DNA of 64,000 bases from Bartonella australis AUST/NH1 (GTDB lineage: Bacteria > Pseudomonadota > Alphaproteobacteria > Rhizobiales > Rhizobiaceae). Where the stretch lies: positions 682,001 to 746,000 of the forward strand of contig NC_020300.1 in the NCBI RefSeq assembly GCF_000341355.1, in the 5' to 3' direction. Positions 38,189 through 49,700 of the stretch are shown in pieces (positions within the stretch are counted from its first letter, which is position 1; each line of letters opens with the position of its first letter). The notes under the pieces were generated by a model. That model saw only the letters and a list, made by a program, of their open reading frames with translations, searched no databases and was not told the origin of the DNA. The translations under genes and the position numbers were made by a program.

Positions 38189-38709
38189 GTTTAACGAATC
38201 TACGTTCAATGAGCTGCAATTTTTATTAATATTGCTAATAGCCGGAGAAAGTTCTCTCGTGGGAGGTAGTTTGTTCACGTATCATGTTGTGGTTTTCTCG
38301 CGCTTTTGCTTTCATCAGACTTTTTAAATAAATTTTATTATATCTTTTATAAGCTCAGAGTTCTTCTGTGCTTTAATTTTAGCCAAACAAAACTAAAAGA
38401 TAATCATTTTTGCAGTAAACGCGTAGCTAAGCTTATTAAATAAAAGTTTTTTTTCAAAATTTGCATTGAGAATAATTCGCTATAATAGAAAATTATCCCG
38501 TTTTAGTGCAACGTTCTCTTTGGTTGTACTGTTTTATGATACAGCCAAGCTTGCAAGCTTCGTTGGCCGCACGAAAATAATAGCTTTAGGTATTTATTTA
38601 AATATTTCGGACGTAACGCATCGCATCCTGCGATACGATAGTACCAGCGTCGACTAAGGCGGCTAGGTGCAAACGCTTATACCACCCCGGTTAATAACTA
38701 GTCGATATA
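38189..38709. other. Gene-poor stretch between sufA and lpxXL
   Basis: About 520 bp between two genes that end towards each other (sufA on +, lpxXL on -). No convincing gene. An open frame at 38466-38657 has no ribosome-binding site or family. A short inverted repeat ATCGCA/TGCGAT lies near 38620-38635 but has no T tract. Confidence 0.35.
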
Positions 38710-39594
38710 TTAACCCCAGCGTCGATGCAGCCACGTCCATTGTTCCGGATATTCACGTACCCAAGTTTCAACAATATCATTTAATTTTTGCACAGAAGCG
38801 TTTACGTCAATTTCATTTTCTCCATTACGTGGAAGTTCTAGGCGTTCATATAACTCCAAACGATAACGCCCCCCAGCTAAACGGATACACCGCGCTGGAT
38901 AAATATCACAATCATATTGTCGAGCAAGTTTTATAATTAAGGGATTGGTTTTCAAAGGTCTATTAAAAAATGTTCCAGAAATACCTCTGTGAAACTTTTG
39001 ATCTACTAGCAGGCCCACATTTTCACCTTGCGATAGTTTTTCGGCTAAAGCTAAAGCCGAACCCGCTTGTGAGGGAACAAGACACCCCATGGAAGCTTGC
39101 CTAGCTTTAAGAACTTGCGCTGCGATATAAGGATTATTAGGCGGTCTGAATAATACTGCAATATTGAGGTCAAAACTTTGCGCGCATATAGGAAGAAGTT
39201 CGAAATTGCCGATATGAGCTGTGAAAAAAATATGTGGCTTTTTTTCATTTTTTAAGCGTTGAAATATTTCTATACCGTTGACTTCAACCAAACCTGGTTT
39301 ATCAGCGTCAGGGTCAAAATCGAATATTTTGTCAAGAAATACATATTCAGCTAAGAGTCGCCCCATATTTTCCCACATTTTTACTGCAATTGTGTTCAAC
39401 TCTTGTTCTGTTTTTTCTGGATACGCGGCTCTAAGATTTGCAAGCGCAATTTGGTGGCGAGATACAAGAGGACCAAATGTCCTTGTCAGCCAAGCGATGA
39501 ACGAAAGCCCTATATTCGCTGGAAGATATCGTAGAACGGCTAAAAAGCTAATTAGTAAGTGGGCCCATAGCCAATTAATAAAATTTTTTCTCAT
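38710..39594 (-). CDS. lpxXL: Lipid A C28 very-long-chain acyltransferase LpxXL
   Basis: Membrane-associated acyltransferase of the LpxL/HtrB family, 294 residues. It adds the very long chain hydroxylated fatty acid from AcpXL to lipid A. A hydrophobic N-terminus (LLISFLAVLRYLPANIG) anchors it. The HX4D/E catalytic pair is in FFTAHIGNFELLP, and LLVDQKFHRGISGTFFNRPL matches the family. The assignment to LpxXL rather than general LpxL rests on the position at the end of the acpXL-fabF2-fabF1-adh cluster. Confidence 0.88.
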   Translation of the reverse strand: MRKNFINWLWAHLLISFLAVLRYLPANIGLSFIAWLTRTFGPLVSRHQIALANLRAAYPEKTEQELNTIAVKMWENMGRLLAEYVFLDKIFDFDPDADKPGLVEVNGIEIFQRLKNEKKPHIFFTAHIGNFELLPICAQSFDLNIAVLFRPPNNPYIAAQVLKARQASMGCLVPSQAGSALALAEKLSQGENVGLLVDQKFHRGISGTFFNRPLKTNPLIIKLARQYDCDIYPARCIRLAGGRYRLELYERLELPRNGENEIDVNASVQKLNDIVETWVREYPEQWTWLHRRWG

Positions 39595-39642
39595 GATTTT
39601 AATAAGATAGATAAAAAAAATAATTTGAAACTTTAATATAAT

Positions 39643-40674
39643 TTAGTCAAGTTTGAGAATGATTTTACCAAAAATATTACGGCTCTCCATTCGTTTTAAA
39701 GCCGTATCAATATCATCAAAGTTAACGATTGTATCGATAACAGGATGTACAATTCCCTGTGCCATTTTTTGCATGGCATTTACCATATTTTCTATACGAC
39801 AACCAAATGAACCAAGTATTTTAAGTTGCTGCTGGAACAACATCATTAAATTCATCGGTGCTGAAGTACCAGAAGTGGAGCCGCATGTCACTAAGCGTGC
39901 TCCTCGCTTCATGCAGAGCATAGAAGCGGACCATGTATCAGCACCTACATGTTCAAAAACAACATCAACGCCTTTTTTTTGAGTCAATTTACGGACCACG
40001 CCCTCAAAACGATCTTTACGGTAATTAATAACGTGGTCTGCTCCAAGAGACTGTGCTTTTGCAATTTTATCATCAGAGCCTACAGTAGTAATGACTGTAC
40101 ACCCCGTTTTTTTGGCAAGTTGGATAGCTGCTGAACCTATACCAGAGCCACCCGCTTGTATGAGAATTGTTTCTCCGTTTTGTAATTTAGCGTTATCGAA
40201 AAGCATATGCTCGACAGTGCCAAAAGTAATCGGGGCAACGGCTGCTTGTATTGCATCACACTCTTGAGGCGCTGGTATTAATAGGCGCGCTGGTAAATTA
40301 ACAAATTCACAAGCAAAACCGTCGAGATGGAAACCATAAACGCCTTTTACATTACTACACAAATTGTCGTGTCCTTTACAGCAAGCTCCGCATACACCGC
40401 ACGTTTGTGCACCATAAATCGAGACAAGCTGCCCAGGTTGTAAGTTCTCAACACCATCTCCAAGTTGAAAAACTTCGCCAGAAGCTTCTGCACCTATAAT
40501 CAACGGCATTTTTCTTTTAGCAAAGGCCATACCACGCCACCCCCATAGATCGATATGGTTAAGGGCAACAATTTTGATACGCACTGTCACTTCGTTAGGA
40601 CCAGGCGGTGGCGGCGAGGAAATATTAGTAATCTCAAGCTGGCGTTCATTGAATAGTTGCAGTGCACGCATCAT
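39643..40674 (-). CDS. Zinc-binding alcohol dehydrogenase of the VLCFA cluster
   Basis: Medium-chain dehydrogenase/reductase of 343 residues, called adh2XL or fabXL in rhizobial clusters. N-terminal GroES-like part with LIIGAEASGEVF and structural-zinc cysteines in CGVCGACCKGHDNLC. The Rossmann segment ILIQAGGSGIGSAAIQLAKK binds NADP. In Rhizobium the homologue is needed for making the C28 hydroxy fatty acid of lipid A; the exact reaction (probably enoyl reduction) is inferred. The start may be the first or second ATG (MMRAL). Confidence 0.88.
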   Translation of the reverse strand: MMRALQLFNERQLEITNISSPPPPGPNEVTVRIKIVALNHIDLWGWRGMAFAKRKMPLIIGAEASGEVFQLGDGVENLQPGQLVSIYGAQTCGVCGACCKGHDNLCSNVKGVYGFHLDGFACEFVNLPARLLIPAPQECDAIQAAVAPITFGTVEHMLFDNAKLQNGETILIQAGGSGIGSAAIQLAKKTGCTVITTVGSDDKIAKAQSLGADHVINYRKDRFEGVVRKLTQKKGVDVVFEHVGADTWSASMLCMKRGARLVTCGSTSGTSAPMNLMMLFQQQLKILGSFGCRIENMVNAMQKMAQGIVHPVIDTIVNFDDIDTALKRMESRNIFGKIILKLD

Positions 40675-40736
40675 TATTCTCTTTTAATCCAAACAATTAA
40701 AGTTAATTATTAACATACTTTATCACCGTTAAGGAA

Positions 40737-42011
40737 CTACTCTGTATACGCTTTGATGACAAGGCTAGTGTTTTGTCCACCAAAGCCAAATGAGTTAGAT
40801 AAAACTGCATTGACGCAGGCTTTACGGCTATGGTTAGGAACTACGTCTAAAGGGATAGAAGGATCAGGATCGTCGTAATTGATTGTAGGAGGGAGTATTC
40901 CTGATTGGATAGTCAAAAGCGAGAAGACGGCTTCTATGGCACCCGCAGCAGTCAGCGTATGACCAATCATTGATTTATTGGAAGAGACCGGAATATGTTT
41001 TAAAATATCGCCAAATACCGTTGATAATGCTAAGTATTCCATTTTTTCATTCTCAGGTGTTGAGGTTCCGTGCGCATTTATATAATCAACCTCGTTTACG
41101 GTTATTTGTGCGTCAGCTAGAGCTTTACGGACTGATCCAATTGCCGGCGATGCGTCGGGCTTTGAACGTGTACGGTGAAAATCATCTGCTGTTTCTCCAC
41201 AACCAGCTAAAATTCCGAGAATTGTTGCTCCACGATCTAAAGCATTTTTGAGAGATTCGAGAACGAGAGCGCCAGATCCTTCTGCCATGACAAAGCCATT
41301 TCGGTCACGGCTGAATGGTTTCGCAGCTTTTTCCGCGGGATCATTGTGAGTTGAAAGAGCGGATAGTAAAGAAAAACGGATAATAGCTTCTGCTGAAACT
41401 GAGCCGTCTGTAGCGATTGTGAGCGCGCGATCTGTTTCACCTCGTCGAATAGATTCAACACCCAGCTGAATCGCCGTTGCACCAGATGCGCAGGCGGTTG
41501 AAAGTGTAACAGGAAGTCCTTTTGTTCCAAATGTTTCTTGAAGCTTTTCTGCAATGACAGCAAATTGCGTAGTTTCAAACAGTGCTTCGTGAAGTTGACG
41601 GCTGCAAGCTTCTAGAAGATGCGCGTAGGAAGGTTCATTATTAGGTGTTACTTCTTGATCAAGAGCAAAACGTGCTTTCCAGTCAAGTTCAACAGGAGGT
41701 GCTGCTAAAAATAGCGGCCCACCAAAATCTTTCTTACTGAGACCTGCTTGCTCTAAAGCCTCTTTTGCTGAAAGATAAGCAAGTTTTTCGGAAAGAGCTG
41801 AAGCACCGAGTGTGCTCTCTTCTAGAAAATCAATTGTCCCTGCGATGCACGTATTTAATCCTTCAATAGGAAAACGCGTTATTTTATGAATACCGCTAAC
41901 ACCATTGGTTAATTTTTGCCAATTTTCCTGTTTTCCTTGCCCCAGTGATGTTACAACTCCTGCTCCAGTTATTGCTATGAGCGGACGTCCGAGATGATCG
42001 TTATATTTCAT
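40737..42011 (-). CDS. Beta-ketoacyl-ACP synthase FabF1XL (active partner)
   Basis: Condensing enzyme of 424 residues. The Cys-His-His triad is complete: Cys174 in STACASGATA, His in NAHGTSTPENEKMEY, and His in SNKSMIGHTLTAAGA. KPFSRDRNGFVMAEGSGALV and the final SNSFGFGGQNTSLV are also standard. It presumably extends ordinary acyl chains to C28 on AcpXL. It follows fabF2XL by 14 bp on the minus strand, consistent with a heterodimer made from one message. Confidence 0.9.
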   Translation of the reverse strand: MKYNDHLGRPLIAITGAGVVTSLGQGKQENWQKLTNGVSGIHKITRFPIEGLNTCIAGTIDFLEESTLGASALSEKLAYLSAKEALEQAGLSKKDFGGPLFLAAPPVELDWKARFALDQEVTPNNEPSYAHLLEACSRQLHEALFETTQFAVIAEKLQETFGTKGLPVTLSTACASGATAIQLGVESIRRGETDRALTIATDGSVSAEAIIRFSLLSALSTHNDPAEKAAKPFSRDRNGFVMAEGSGALVLESLKNALDRGATILGILAGCGETADDFHRTRSKPDASPAIGSVRKALADAQITVNEVDYINAHGTSTPENEKMEYLALSTVFGDILKHIPVSSNKSMIGHTLTAAGAIEAVFSLLTIQSGILPPTINYDDPDPSIPLDVVPNHSRKACVNAVLSNSFGFGGQNTSLVIKAYTE

Positions 42012-42025
42012 AATAGCAATTCTCT

Positions 42026-43201
42026 TTAAACAGCTATAAGGCGCGCTACACCTTCGGCCCTTTTTATACCAATTGTAGTAGCAAATGCTTCACGTACCTC
42101 TCCAGAAAATGATTTTTCGTGAGGACTTAACGCCGGGAAACTGAGCCTTTTTTTGACAGCAATGGCGGCAAGCGCAAGTGCCAAAGGAAATTGCGCTTCT
42201 CGCAAATAACCAAATAATGTCATAATACCACGGTAAGCTACGCCGGCGTCATCGAGCGCATGTTGTTCTGCTATTGTCGATTCGTGGGATCCTGAAGCAG
42301 CCGAAATCGTAAAGGCAGACTTAGCGTCTATTTTTTCCAACATTTTTGTGATCGTCTCTTTGAGAGGGATCTTTTTTCTATTTGTTTGATCTGCGATAAT
42401 CTGGCCGATTTCGGCGTAAGCGTGGGCATTTCGTTTTTTTGCGTGCTCACCGTTTTCAAGAATCAGGAAAACACTTCCAGCGCCCGTTATTACGCCACCA
42501 CCAAGACAATTTTGACGCTCCCAAATCGGTGCCCATCCACCACGTGTTAAAAGGCCTCCAAGTTCGTGCGCTAACAGCATATCGTAAGCCTGTGCGTTAT
42601 AAGAACTACCCACCAGTACATGTGTACTCTGTCCTGCTTGAATACGGGAAACAGCAATTTTGATAGCCGAGAGCCCACTCCCTTCTTCGCCCATAAAGGT
42701 GCGAGAAGATCCAGTTACTTTGTGAACAATTGAAATATTACCAGCTAAAAGATTTGACAATTGCGCTAAAAATAAAGTCGGGCGAAGCTCGGTTGAAAGG
42801 GCTGAATTTAGCATAGAATCGCAGTCGGACATTGTGCGCGCTTTAGCAAGAATTTGTGTATCGACGGTAATATCACGTTCGCCTCCACTGGCTGCAACGA
42901 TCATATCCATTGTCGATGTTAACTGTTCATTATTCTTCATTCCTGCATCATCGAGAGCAAGGCCGGCAGCATAAGTACCGAGGCGCTGCCACGTTCCCAT
43001 TTGCCGCTGATCACTGCGCTTCGGAATTTGCAAATTCCAGTCAATTTCAGCTAATTTATGGACGGTATAAGGGGAAAAAGTTATACAATCGAGATTAGGC
43101 ACAACTGTAGGATCATTCAATTTATCCCAATGACAATCAACCCCTTCACCTAAAGAGCTTACGAGTCCTATACCAGTAATAAATACAGCTCGGTTCTGCA
43201 T
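42026..43201 (-). CDS. Beta-ketoacyl-ACP synthase-like protein FabF2XL (no active-site Cys)
   Basis: A 391-residue thiolase-fold protein. The N-terminal VFITGIGLVSSLGEGVD and the middle part are KS-like, but the segment aligned to TACASG reads GEEGSG (Glu173 in place of Cys), after VTGSSRTFM. The usual His motifs (NAHGT, GHT) are not conserved: ASGSHEST and TLFGYLREA replace them. This resembles a chain-length-factor-type partner rather than an active condensing enzyme. From memory, rhizobial FabF2XL proteins share this change, so it is probably functional. Directly downstream of acpXL (9 bp). Confidence 0.85.
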   Translation of the reverse strand: MQNRAVFITGIGLVSSLGEGVDCHWDKLNDPTVVPNLDCITFSPYTVHKLAEIDWNLQIPKRSDQRQMGTWQRLGTYAAGLALDDAGMKNNEQLTSTMDMIVAASGGERDITVDTQILAKARTMSDCDSMLNSALSTELRPTLFLAQLSNLLAGNISIVHKVTGSSRTFMGEEGSGLSAIKIAVSRIQAGQSTHVLVGSSYNAQAYDMLLAHELGGLLTRGGWAPIWERQNCLGGGVITGAGSVFLILENGEHAKKRNAHAYAEIGQIIADQTNRKKIPLKETITKMLEKIDAKSAFTISAASGSHESTIAEQHALDDAGVAYRGIMTLFGYLREAQFPLALALAAIAVKKRLSFPALSPHEKSFSGEVREAFATTIGIKRAEGVARLIAV

Positions 43202-43210
43202 AATAAAAAA

Positions 43211-43495
43211 TCAGTCAGCCTGTTTTAAAGAAACGAGTTCATCAATTTTGGTACAAAGGTTTTTAAGAACGAAATATTCCTCAGTTGCAACCGCACCCTC
43301 ATTAACTTCTTGAGTCCAACGCTCCAATGGTATTTTGATCCCGAAAGCTTTGTCAATGGCAAAAACAATATCGAGAAAATCAAGACTATCAATTCCTAAA
43401 TCATCAATTGTATGACTTTCTAGCGTAATCATGCTGCGATCAATTTCACTAATTTCTGCGATAATATCGGCAACTGTGTCAAAAGTAGATTGCAA
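43211..43495 (-). CDS. acpXL: Specialised acyl carrier protein AcpXL
   Basis: Carries the growing very long chain fatty acid of lipid A. It has 94 residues, longer than ordinary ACP, with the phosphopantetheine Ser37 in [15 protein letters not shown]. The C-terminal tail is Lys/Glu-rich. The ATG is followed on the minus strand by the fabF2XL ATG only 9 bp after its stop; in Rhizobium leguminosarum a fabZXL gene sits in that gap, and here it is missing. Confidence 0.92.
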   Translation of the reverse strand: MQSTFDTVADIIAEISEIDRSMITLESHTIDDLGIDSLDFLDIVFAIDKAFGIKIPLERWTQEVNEGAVATEEYFVLKNLCTKIDELVSLKQAD

Positions 43496-43712
43496 TGTGT
43501 GATTCCTTATCGTGGTTGATAATTTTACAAGGGATTTAACGCGATTCTATCTAGCCTCTTTCACCTCAAAAAAAAAGACTTAATCCAGAATGCAGCTGCT
43601 TTTCCAATATTAAAGGCAAGCTCATTATAGACGATATCATCGCGTTTGAAAATTTTCTAAAGAAGTCTTTAGGTTTCATTTTGTACAAAGATCACTAACT
43701 CCGTTTATTTTA

Positions 43713-46022
43713 TCATGAGATTTTTCTATTTGCAGCAAGTACTGCGAGTGCTGTCATATTGACGACTCCTCGCGAGGTTACTGAAGGCGTTAGGATATGT
43801 ACAGGATGTGCTGCCCCGATCAAAATGGGGCCTACATGGAGTGCATTTGTTAGATTTTTGACGATATTAAGAGTAATATTGGCTGCATCGAGCGTCGGGA
43901 ATACAAGTAAATTAGCTTCTCCTTTAAGACGTGAATCAGGAAAAACACGGTCCCGAAAAATCTTAGAAAGTGCGGCATCGCCGTGCATTTCCCCGTCCGC
44001 CTCTAAATTTGGGTACAATTGAGCAAGAATCTCGGCGGCGCGGCGCATTTTACACGCGCTTTCTGTATTTTTAGAACCAAAATTCGAATGCGATAACAGA
44101 GCCGCTTTTGGTATTATACCGAACGCCTCGATTTCTTGCGCTGCCAGCACTGTCATTTCTGCTATTTCCTCCGCAGAAGGGTCCTCATTAACGTAAGTGT
44201 CTGTTAAAAAAAGAGTTCTATTTGGAGAGATAAGCAAGCTAACAGAAGAAAACTGGCTGATATTTGGGTCAAGCCCGATAATTTGTTTTATTAATTCAAG
44301 ATTGCGCTCAAAACGTCCTTCTAAACCGCAGATCATTGCATCAGCTTCTTCGCGTACAACCGCGAGAGCCGCGATAGCCGTTGTCGATGTTCTCACGATT
44401 GTTTTTGCTACTTCAGGTGAAACACCATGCCTGCCTGTATAACGGAGAAATAAATTAACATAATCATGAAAACGCGGGTCATTTTCCGGATTTGTGAGCT
44501 CAAAATCTACACCAGGGCGGATTTTTAAGCCAAAGCGCTTTAATCTCGCTTCCACTACATGTGGACGACCAATGAGAAGAGGGATTGCGGTTTGTTCTTC
44601 GAGGACAATTTGTGCTGCCCGAAGTACGCGTTCATCCTCGCCATTAGCATAAATTACACGTTTGCGCTTTGCTGTTTTTGCAGCCGCAAAAACAGGTTTC
44701 ATCGTTAAACCAGAACGAAATACAAAGCGATTGAGAATGTCATGGTAAGCTCTCATATCTTCGATAGGGTGAACGGCTACACCTGTGTCCATTGCCGCTT
44801 TAGCGACAGCAGGAGCGATACGCAATATTAAGCGTGGATCGAATGGGAAGGGGATAAGATAGTCTGGCCCAAAATTTGGTGATTCTTTCGAATACGCACG
44901 TGCTGCGACGTCCGAGGATTCTTCACGTGCAAGATCGGCGATAGCGCGAACTGCTGCCATTTTCATTTCTTCATTGATTGCCGTGGCGCCGACGTCCAGC
45001 GCACCGCGAAAGATATAAGGGAAGCAAAGGACATTATTGACCTGATTTGGATAATCAGAACGCCCTGTACAGATCATTGCATCTGGCCTTACTCTACGTG
45101 CTTCTTCTGGCATAATTTCTGGCGTCGGATTAGCAAGTGCCAAAATTAAGGGCTTCGGAGACATTTTTTTCAAATCTTGAGGTTTTAAAACACCACCTGC
45201 CGAAACACCTAAAAAGATATCTGCATCATTAATGATTTCGGATAAGGTTCGTGCATCAGTTTTTTGTGCGTAATTGATTTTCCAGCGATCCATAAGTGCT
45301 TCGCGGCCTTCATAAACAACACCATCTAAATCGCTGAGCCAGATATTTTCAACTTTTGCTCCAAGGCGCACTAAAAGATTAAGACAAGCTAAAGCGGCTG
45401 CACCCGCACCTGAGGTAACTATTTTTGCATCTTCAATTTTTTTTTCAGCAAGGTTTAGTCCATTTAATACGGCTGCGGAAACGATAATAGCGGTTCCATG
45501 TTGGTCGTCATGAAAAACTGGAATATTCATTTTTGCACGAAGTTTTTCTTCGATTTCAAAACATTCAGGTGCTTTAATATCCTCAAGATTGATGCCGCCA
45601 AATGTCGGTTCTAACGCAGATACGGTTTCTACCATTTTTTCGATATCGGGTGCGTCGAGCTCAATATCAAAAACATCGATATTTGCGAATTTTTTAAATA
45701 AAACAGCTTTTCCTTCCATGACTGGTTTTGAAGCAAGTGGGCCAATATTTCCTAATCCAAGAACAGCGGTTCCATTCGATACAACAGCTACTAAATTAGA
45801 ACGGGCTGTATATTGAGCTGCAAGTTTTGGGTCTTCATGGATCGCGAGGCACGGTATGGCGACACCCGGAGAATAAGCGAGCGCCAGGTCACGTTGATTA
45901 TCAAGAGGTGTCGTTGCTTGTATTTCTAATTTTCCAGGTTTTGGATATTGGTGGTAAAAAAGCGCCGCGCTATCAAGCTCAGTTTTTTGCAAACTGAATT
46001 TATTTTTTTGTTTTGTAGCCAT
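43713..46022 (-). CDS. maeB: NADP-dependent malic enzyme with C-terminal phosphotransacetylase-like domain
   Basis: Decarboxylates malate to pyruvate with NADP+. It has 769 residues: a malic-enzyme part (about 1-425, with [31 protein letters not shown] and [20 protein letters not shown]) and a phosphate acetyl/butyryltransferase-like part (about 430-769), typical of the MaeB type, where this part is thought to be regulatory and allosteric. It is the last-transcribed neighbour before the long coiled-coil gene but is separated from it by 730 bp. No damage was seen. Confidence 0.95.
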   Translation of the reverse strand: MATKQKNKFSLQKTELDSAALFYHQYPKPGKLEIQATTPLDNQRDLALAYSPGVAIPCLAIHEDPKLAAQYTARSNLVAVVSNGTAVLGLGNIGPLASKPVMEGKAVLFKKFANIDVFDIELDAPDIEKMVETVSALEPTFGGINLEDIKAPECFEIEEKLRAKMNIPVFHDDQHGTAIIVSAAVLNGLNLAEKKIEDAKIVTSGAGAAALACLNLLVRLGAKVENIWLSDLDGVVYEGREALMDRWKINYAQKTDARTLSEIINDADIFLGVSAGGVLKPQDLKKMSPKPLILALANPTPEIMPEEARRVRPDAMICTGRSDYPNQVNNVLCFPYIFRGALDVGATAINEEMKMAAVRAIADLAREESSDVAARAYSKESPNFGPDYLIPFPFDPRLILRIAPAVAKAAMDTGVAVHPIEDMRAYHDILNRFVFRSGLTMKPVFAAAKTAKRKRVIYANGEDERVLRAAQIVLEEQTAIPLLIGRPHVVEARLKRFGLKIRPGVDFELTNPENDPRFHDYVNLFLRYTGRHGVSPEVAKTIVRTSTTAIAALAVVREEADAMICGLEGRFERNLELIKQIIGLDPNISQFSSVSLLISPNRTLFLTDTYVNEDPSAEEIAEMTVLAAQEIEAFGIIPKAALLSHSNFGSKNTESACKMRRAAEILAQLYPNLEADGEMHGDAALSKIFRDRVFPDSRLKGEANLLVFPTLDAANITLNIVKNLTNALHVGPILIGAAHPVHILTPSVTSRGVVNMTALAVLAANRKIS

Positions 46023-46753
46023 TTTTGTGATACCCGAATTGGTACGTGTCTCTATATAGACGCTATCATCTACGATAGGGCGCTTTTTCTCATATATCCT
46101 GGTTTACTTGAATATAAAACGCCCCTGCGTGGTGAGGAAATTTTTCTGGATTGCCAAACCGATTTGATGGATTATTTCGGTTATGCTAGTTAGTAACCCC
46201 CGTTATATCGTCGCCATTATCTTCTCCCTGCGAGATTTTGTGTCCGAAAAAATGCTAAAAAATACCGCTTCAAGATTACATTACCAAGCAGCTACTTTTT
46301 TTGCAATGCTCTGAAGAAGAGAGTGTTAAAAGCGTGGAAAGTGTTTGCTCGTTCCTTTAACTTTTTTTTGTAAAATACACCCTTTATCTGCATGTTTAAT
46401 ACGCCAGCATGAAACCTCTAAATTAACGCTTACATCTCTTTGCTTAATTAATACACTATAAAAAATTTAACAAAACAAACGATGAGGGGATTGCACTTAT
46501 AAGCAAAAAACAGCGATGATTACATCTTATGGTCAAAATTACTTAAGTTTTGCAAAGCGTGACGGCGAGATAGAATCACATCTTTAACATACGGATGGCG
46601 GGTTCGTTAGAAAATTTTGTAGATATTTTAGTATATGAAAATTTAATTGAAAAATTCTCGTAAATAATATCGATTCTCGACCTCATGCTTAATGACGGGA
46701 CCGACGCAAGACAAAGGCAAAAAATTATCCTTCCTCGCCTTTGCGTGCTCGTT
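46023..46753. other. Intergenic region between the coiled-coil gene and maeB
   Basis: About 730 bp, no gene that can be supported. It must hold the maeB promoter (minus strand). An inverted repeat CAAAGGC (46712-46718)/GCCTTTG (46737-46743) lies just downstream of the coiled-coil gene stop; it lacks a T tract, so its role as a terminator is doubtful. Confidence 0.4.
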
Positions 46754-49700
46754 TTATTGAATACGCCCGCTCGCGTGGGCGAGCATTGTATAAACTTTCC
46801 CAGTATTCGATACTAAATATTTCTGAATTAAACCGGTATCCTTGGCTTTGCGAGATACGTCATTTAGTAATTTTTCAAAATCTACAATATATTGATTAAC
46901 TGAACGTCTAAAATTAGCATCACTCATATATTTTTTCTTAACCATTTCAAATATCATTTTTCCATTTAAGGAATAAAGGCGCTCTATCATAATATTTTTT
47001 TGCCCACGCTGATAATTACCCCATAACTCAACAGCAGCATCATGATTAACGGCATTTAGTATATCCGTCGCCAATGAATTGAGAGATCCACTTACAGTGC
47101 GAGGTTTCATTTGCGTAGGTGGAGGAGAGGGGATATCATATCTTTCTTCGCATAATGTTTCTTCGTGCGAAGCCCTTGCTAAGAGATTGGATACCCATTT
47201 ACTTGGTTTTACCGTTTCCTGATCTTGTTGCCGAATAGGTTTGGGGGGCACTATCTTCTTTATGTTTTCAGGGGCAGAAGCATTATTCTTACTGGACGTT
47301 AACGGCGTAGAAAACACTGACGTTAATGGATCTTTTTTGCTAATATGGCTATTATTTTGCACAACGCTTGCCAAATCCTTCAGCGCCGTAATTTGTTCAT
47401 TTAGAGCGTGACGGACTGTGTCCATTGTTTCTTTTGTTTTTTCTGGTAGTGCTTGGACGCCTTGATTAATATCATCGTTAATTTTCGAGAGTTCTAGACG
47501 AATTTCGTCTGCTGAGCGGCGTATATTTTCCGTTGCTCCTGAAAAACGTGCCGAAGATTCGTTAATAAGCTGATTAAGCGTTTGATGCAGTAACTGCGTA
47601 GAGTCGCGCGTATTTTTATCAGTGCGCTCAAACGCTAGATTAAGAGAGTTTTCATAATGTTTGATTAATTCACTGACTTCGTCTGACTTTGCAATAAGAG
47701 TATCGCTTAACATAGAGAGCGTGCTTTGTTTCTCTTCGAGAGTCACGTTAAGTGTATTTTCTGATTGCTCAAGAGCCCGAACAGCCTCAGACAGCGTTTG
47801 AGCGTGTTCGCTAAATTTGCTCATTATACAGTTAATTTGTTCAAATGTATTTTTGGAAAGCCACTGCAAAATTTCTACATTGCTGTTGAGAGCTTGGCCA
47901 GAAGCTGATAAATTTTCTGCTACTTGATTGGTGCTTTCTAGGAAATTATTTGCAGTTTCGCTAAATTGGCCATCAATATTTTGGACCGCCGATATTAAAA
48001 TATTGCTATTTTCGCAGATATTATAAGTTGATTGATTCAATTGTTCGATGATAGTCGAGATATTATCAACAATATCTTTTTTTACCGTGTTCATGGTTTG
48101 AACGGTCTCGGAGTTCGTCTGTGTAAGGGTATTTATTAAAGCTTCATTTTGCGCACAGATTCTCTGTTCGGCTTCTTGGGCCGAGAGAGAGAGTTGTTTA
48201 CTGACATGCTGCGTTAAATGCTCAATTGATTCGGTTGTGTTTTGTGCAGCCTGATTCAGATAGTCTGTTAGTTCTGCTAAGTGTTCAACATGCTCTGAGA
48301 TTTGGCCAGTTGTTTGATCTCTCGCTTCTTCTAAACAATTGCTCACATCGGCAAGCTGGCACCCTAGATTGTTTTTAAACTCCTGCATAGATTGATGTAG
48401 GATATTTGAGCGTTCATTGAGTAATTGTTCAATTGCGGTTGTTGAAGTGTGGACTACTTCGTTAATTAAGGTCTGCGCGTTGGTTCCCGCCATTGTGAAA
48501 GCTTCTGTAGTATAAGTTGTCTGTTCAGCTAAAGCAGAAAGAACTTTCTCGCTTATTTCGGAAACTGTTTGCTCAACATTTGTCACAATACGGTTACCAG
48601 ATTCTGAAATAACATTTTCCGCTTCTGAAGCAACATCAGAAAAAGATGAAATAAATTTATTGCTGATAGAGAGGATAGAATCTTCTGATTTTTTTGCTTG
48701 ATCAGCTATTACGAGCGCCAATTTCTCGGAAATGTCGACGAGTCTTTCTTGTACTTTGTCGGTTTCGTTACGTAACGATAAAAGCATTTGCTCACCCGTA
48801 GAAGAAAAAACGTCAGACGTTCTCATGGCTTCATTACGAACATTATCTGTGACCATATCTACGGAATTACCTAATGTAGTGCGTATATCATCGACACTCG
48901 CTTCTAACGCTTTTTGAATCGTCTCGCTGTGCTCATTACCAAGAATGATAGACGCTTTTAAATCGTCGGAGCGTTCTCCGATAATAGATGTTTGCACTTC
49001 GATGGTGTCGCATACACGGCCAAGTTTCTCGGATAGTGTTTTTTCTAATATATCTGCACGTTCAAAGATTTGGCGCGTACGGCCTTCCAGGGTTTCGTCG
49101 AAAGATCCTATGCGTACTTCGAGAGCGCCAAAGAACGTATCACTTGACTGAGAGAGGGTATTTTTAAGAATTTCAGTGCGATCTTCAAAGCTTTTGATGT
49201 GCTGTTGAACGGCTTCGGTTATAGTTTCATTATTGTTAACAAGAGCACCAAAGAACGTATCACTTGACTGAGAGAGAGTATTTTTAAGAATTTCGGTGTG
49301 ATCTTCAAAGCTTTTGATATGCTGTTGAACAGCTTCGGTTATAGTTTCATTATTGTTAACAATTGCGCTTTCGACGAAGTCCATTTGCTGCTTTAGTGCT
49401 GTATCAATATGTATGTCACTTTTGGTAATAAGGTCATGAATTGTTTCCACGCGCTGTTCAAGTGTGCGTGCTTGACCCGCGAGGACTTCGTTAAGGGAAA
49501 AACTATTGATAGCTAAAGAATCACGTAAAGCATCGGCACGTATATCAATATTTTGGGCTTGTACTTCTATGGCCTCTTTTATTGTTTCGCAGCTTTGTGT
49601 GACAACTTCTTGTAGCTTTTCTGTACAGTGAGCTATATTGGTTGCGTGAGTTTCAGCATGTTGATTAACAATTTGGATATTATTAACAAAAATCTTTTCC

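Noticed and set aside
46712-46743. Inverted repeat CAAAGGC/GCCTTTG as terminator of the coiled-coil gene
   Set aside because: The 18-nt loop is large and no T run follows on the minus strand, so it is not called as a terminator.
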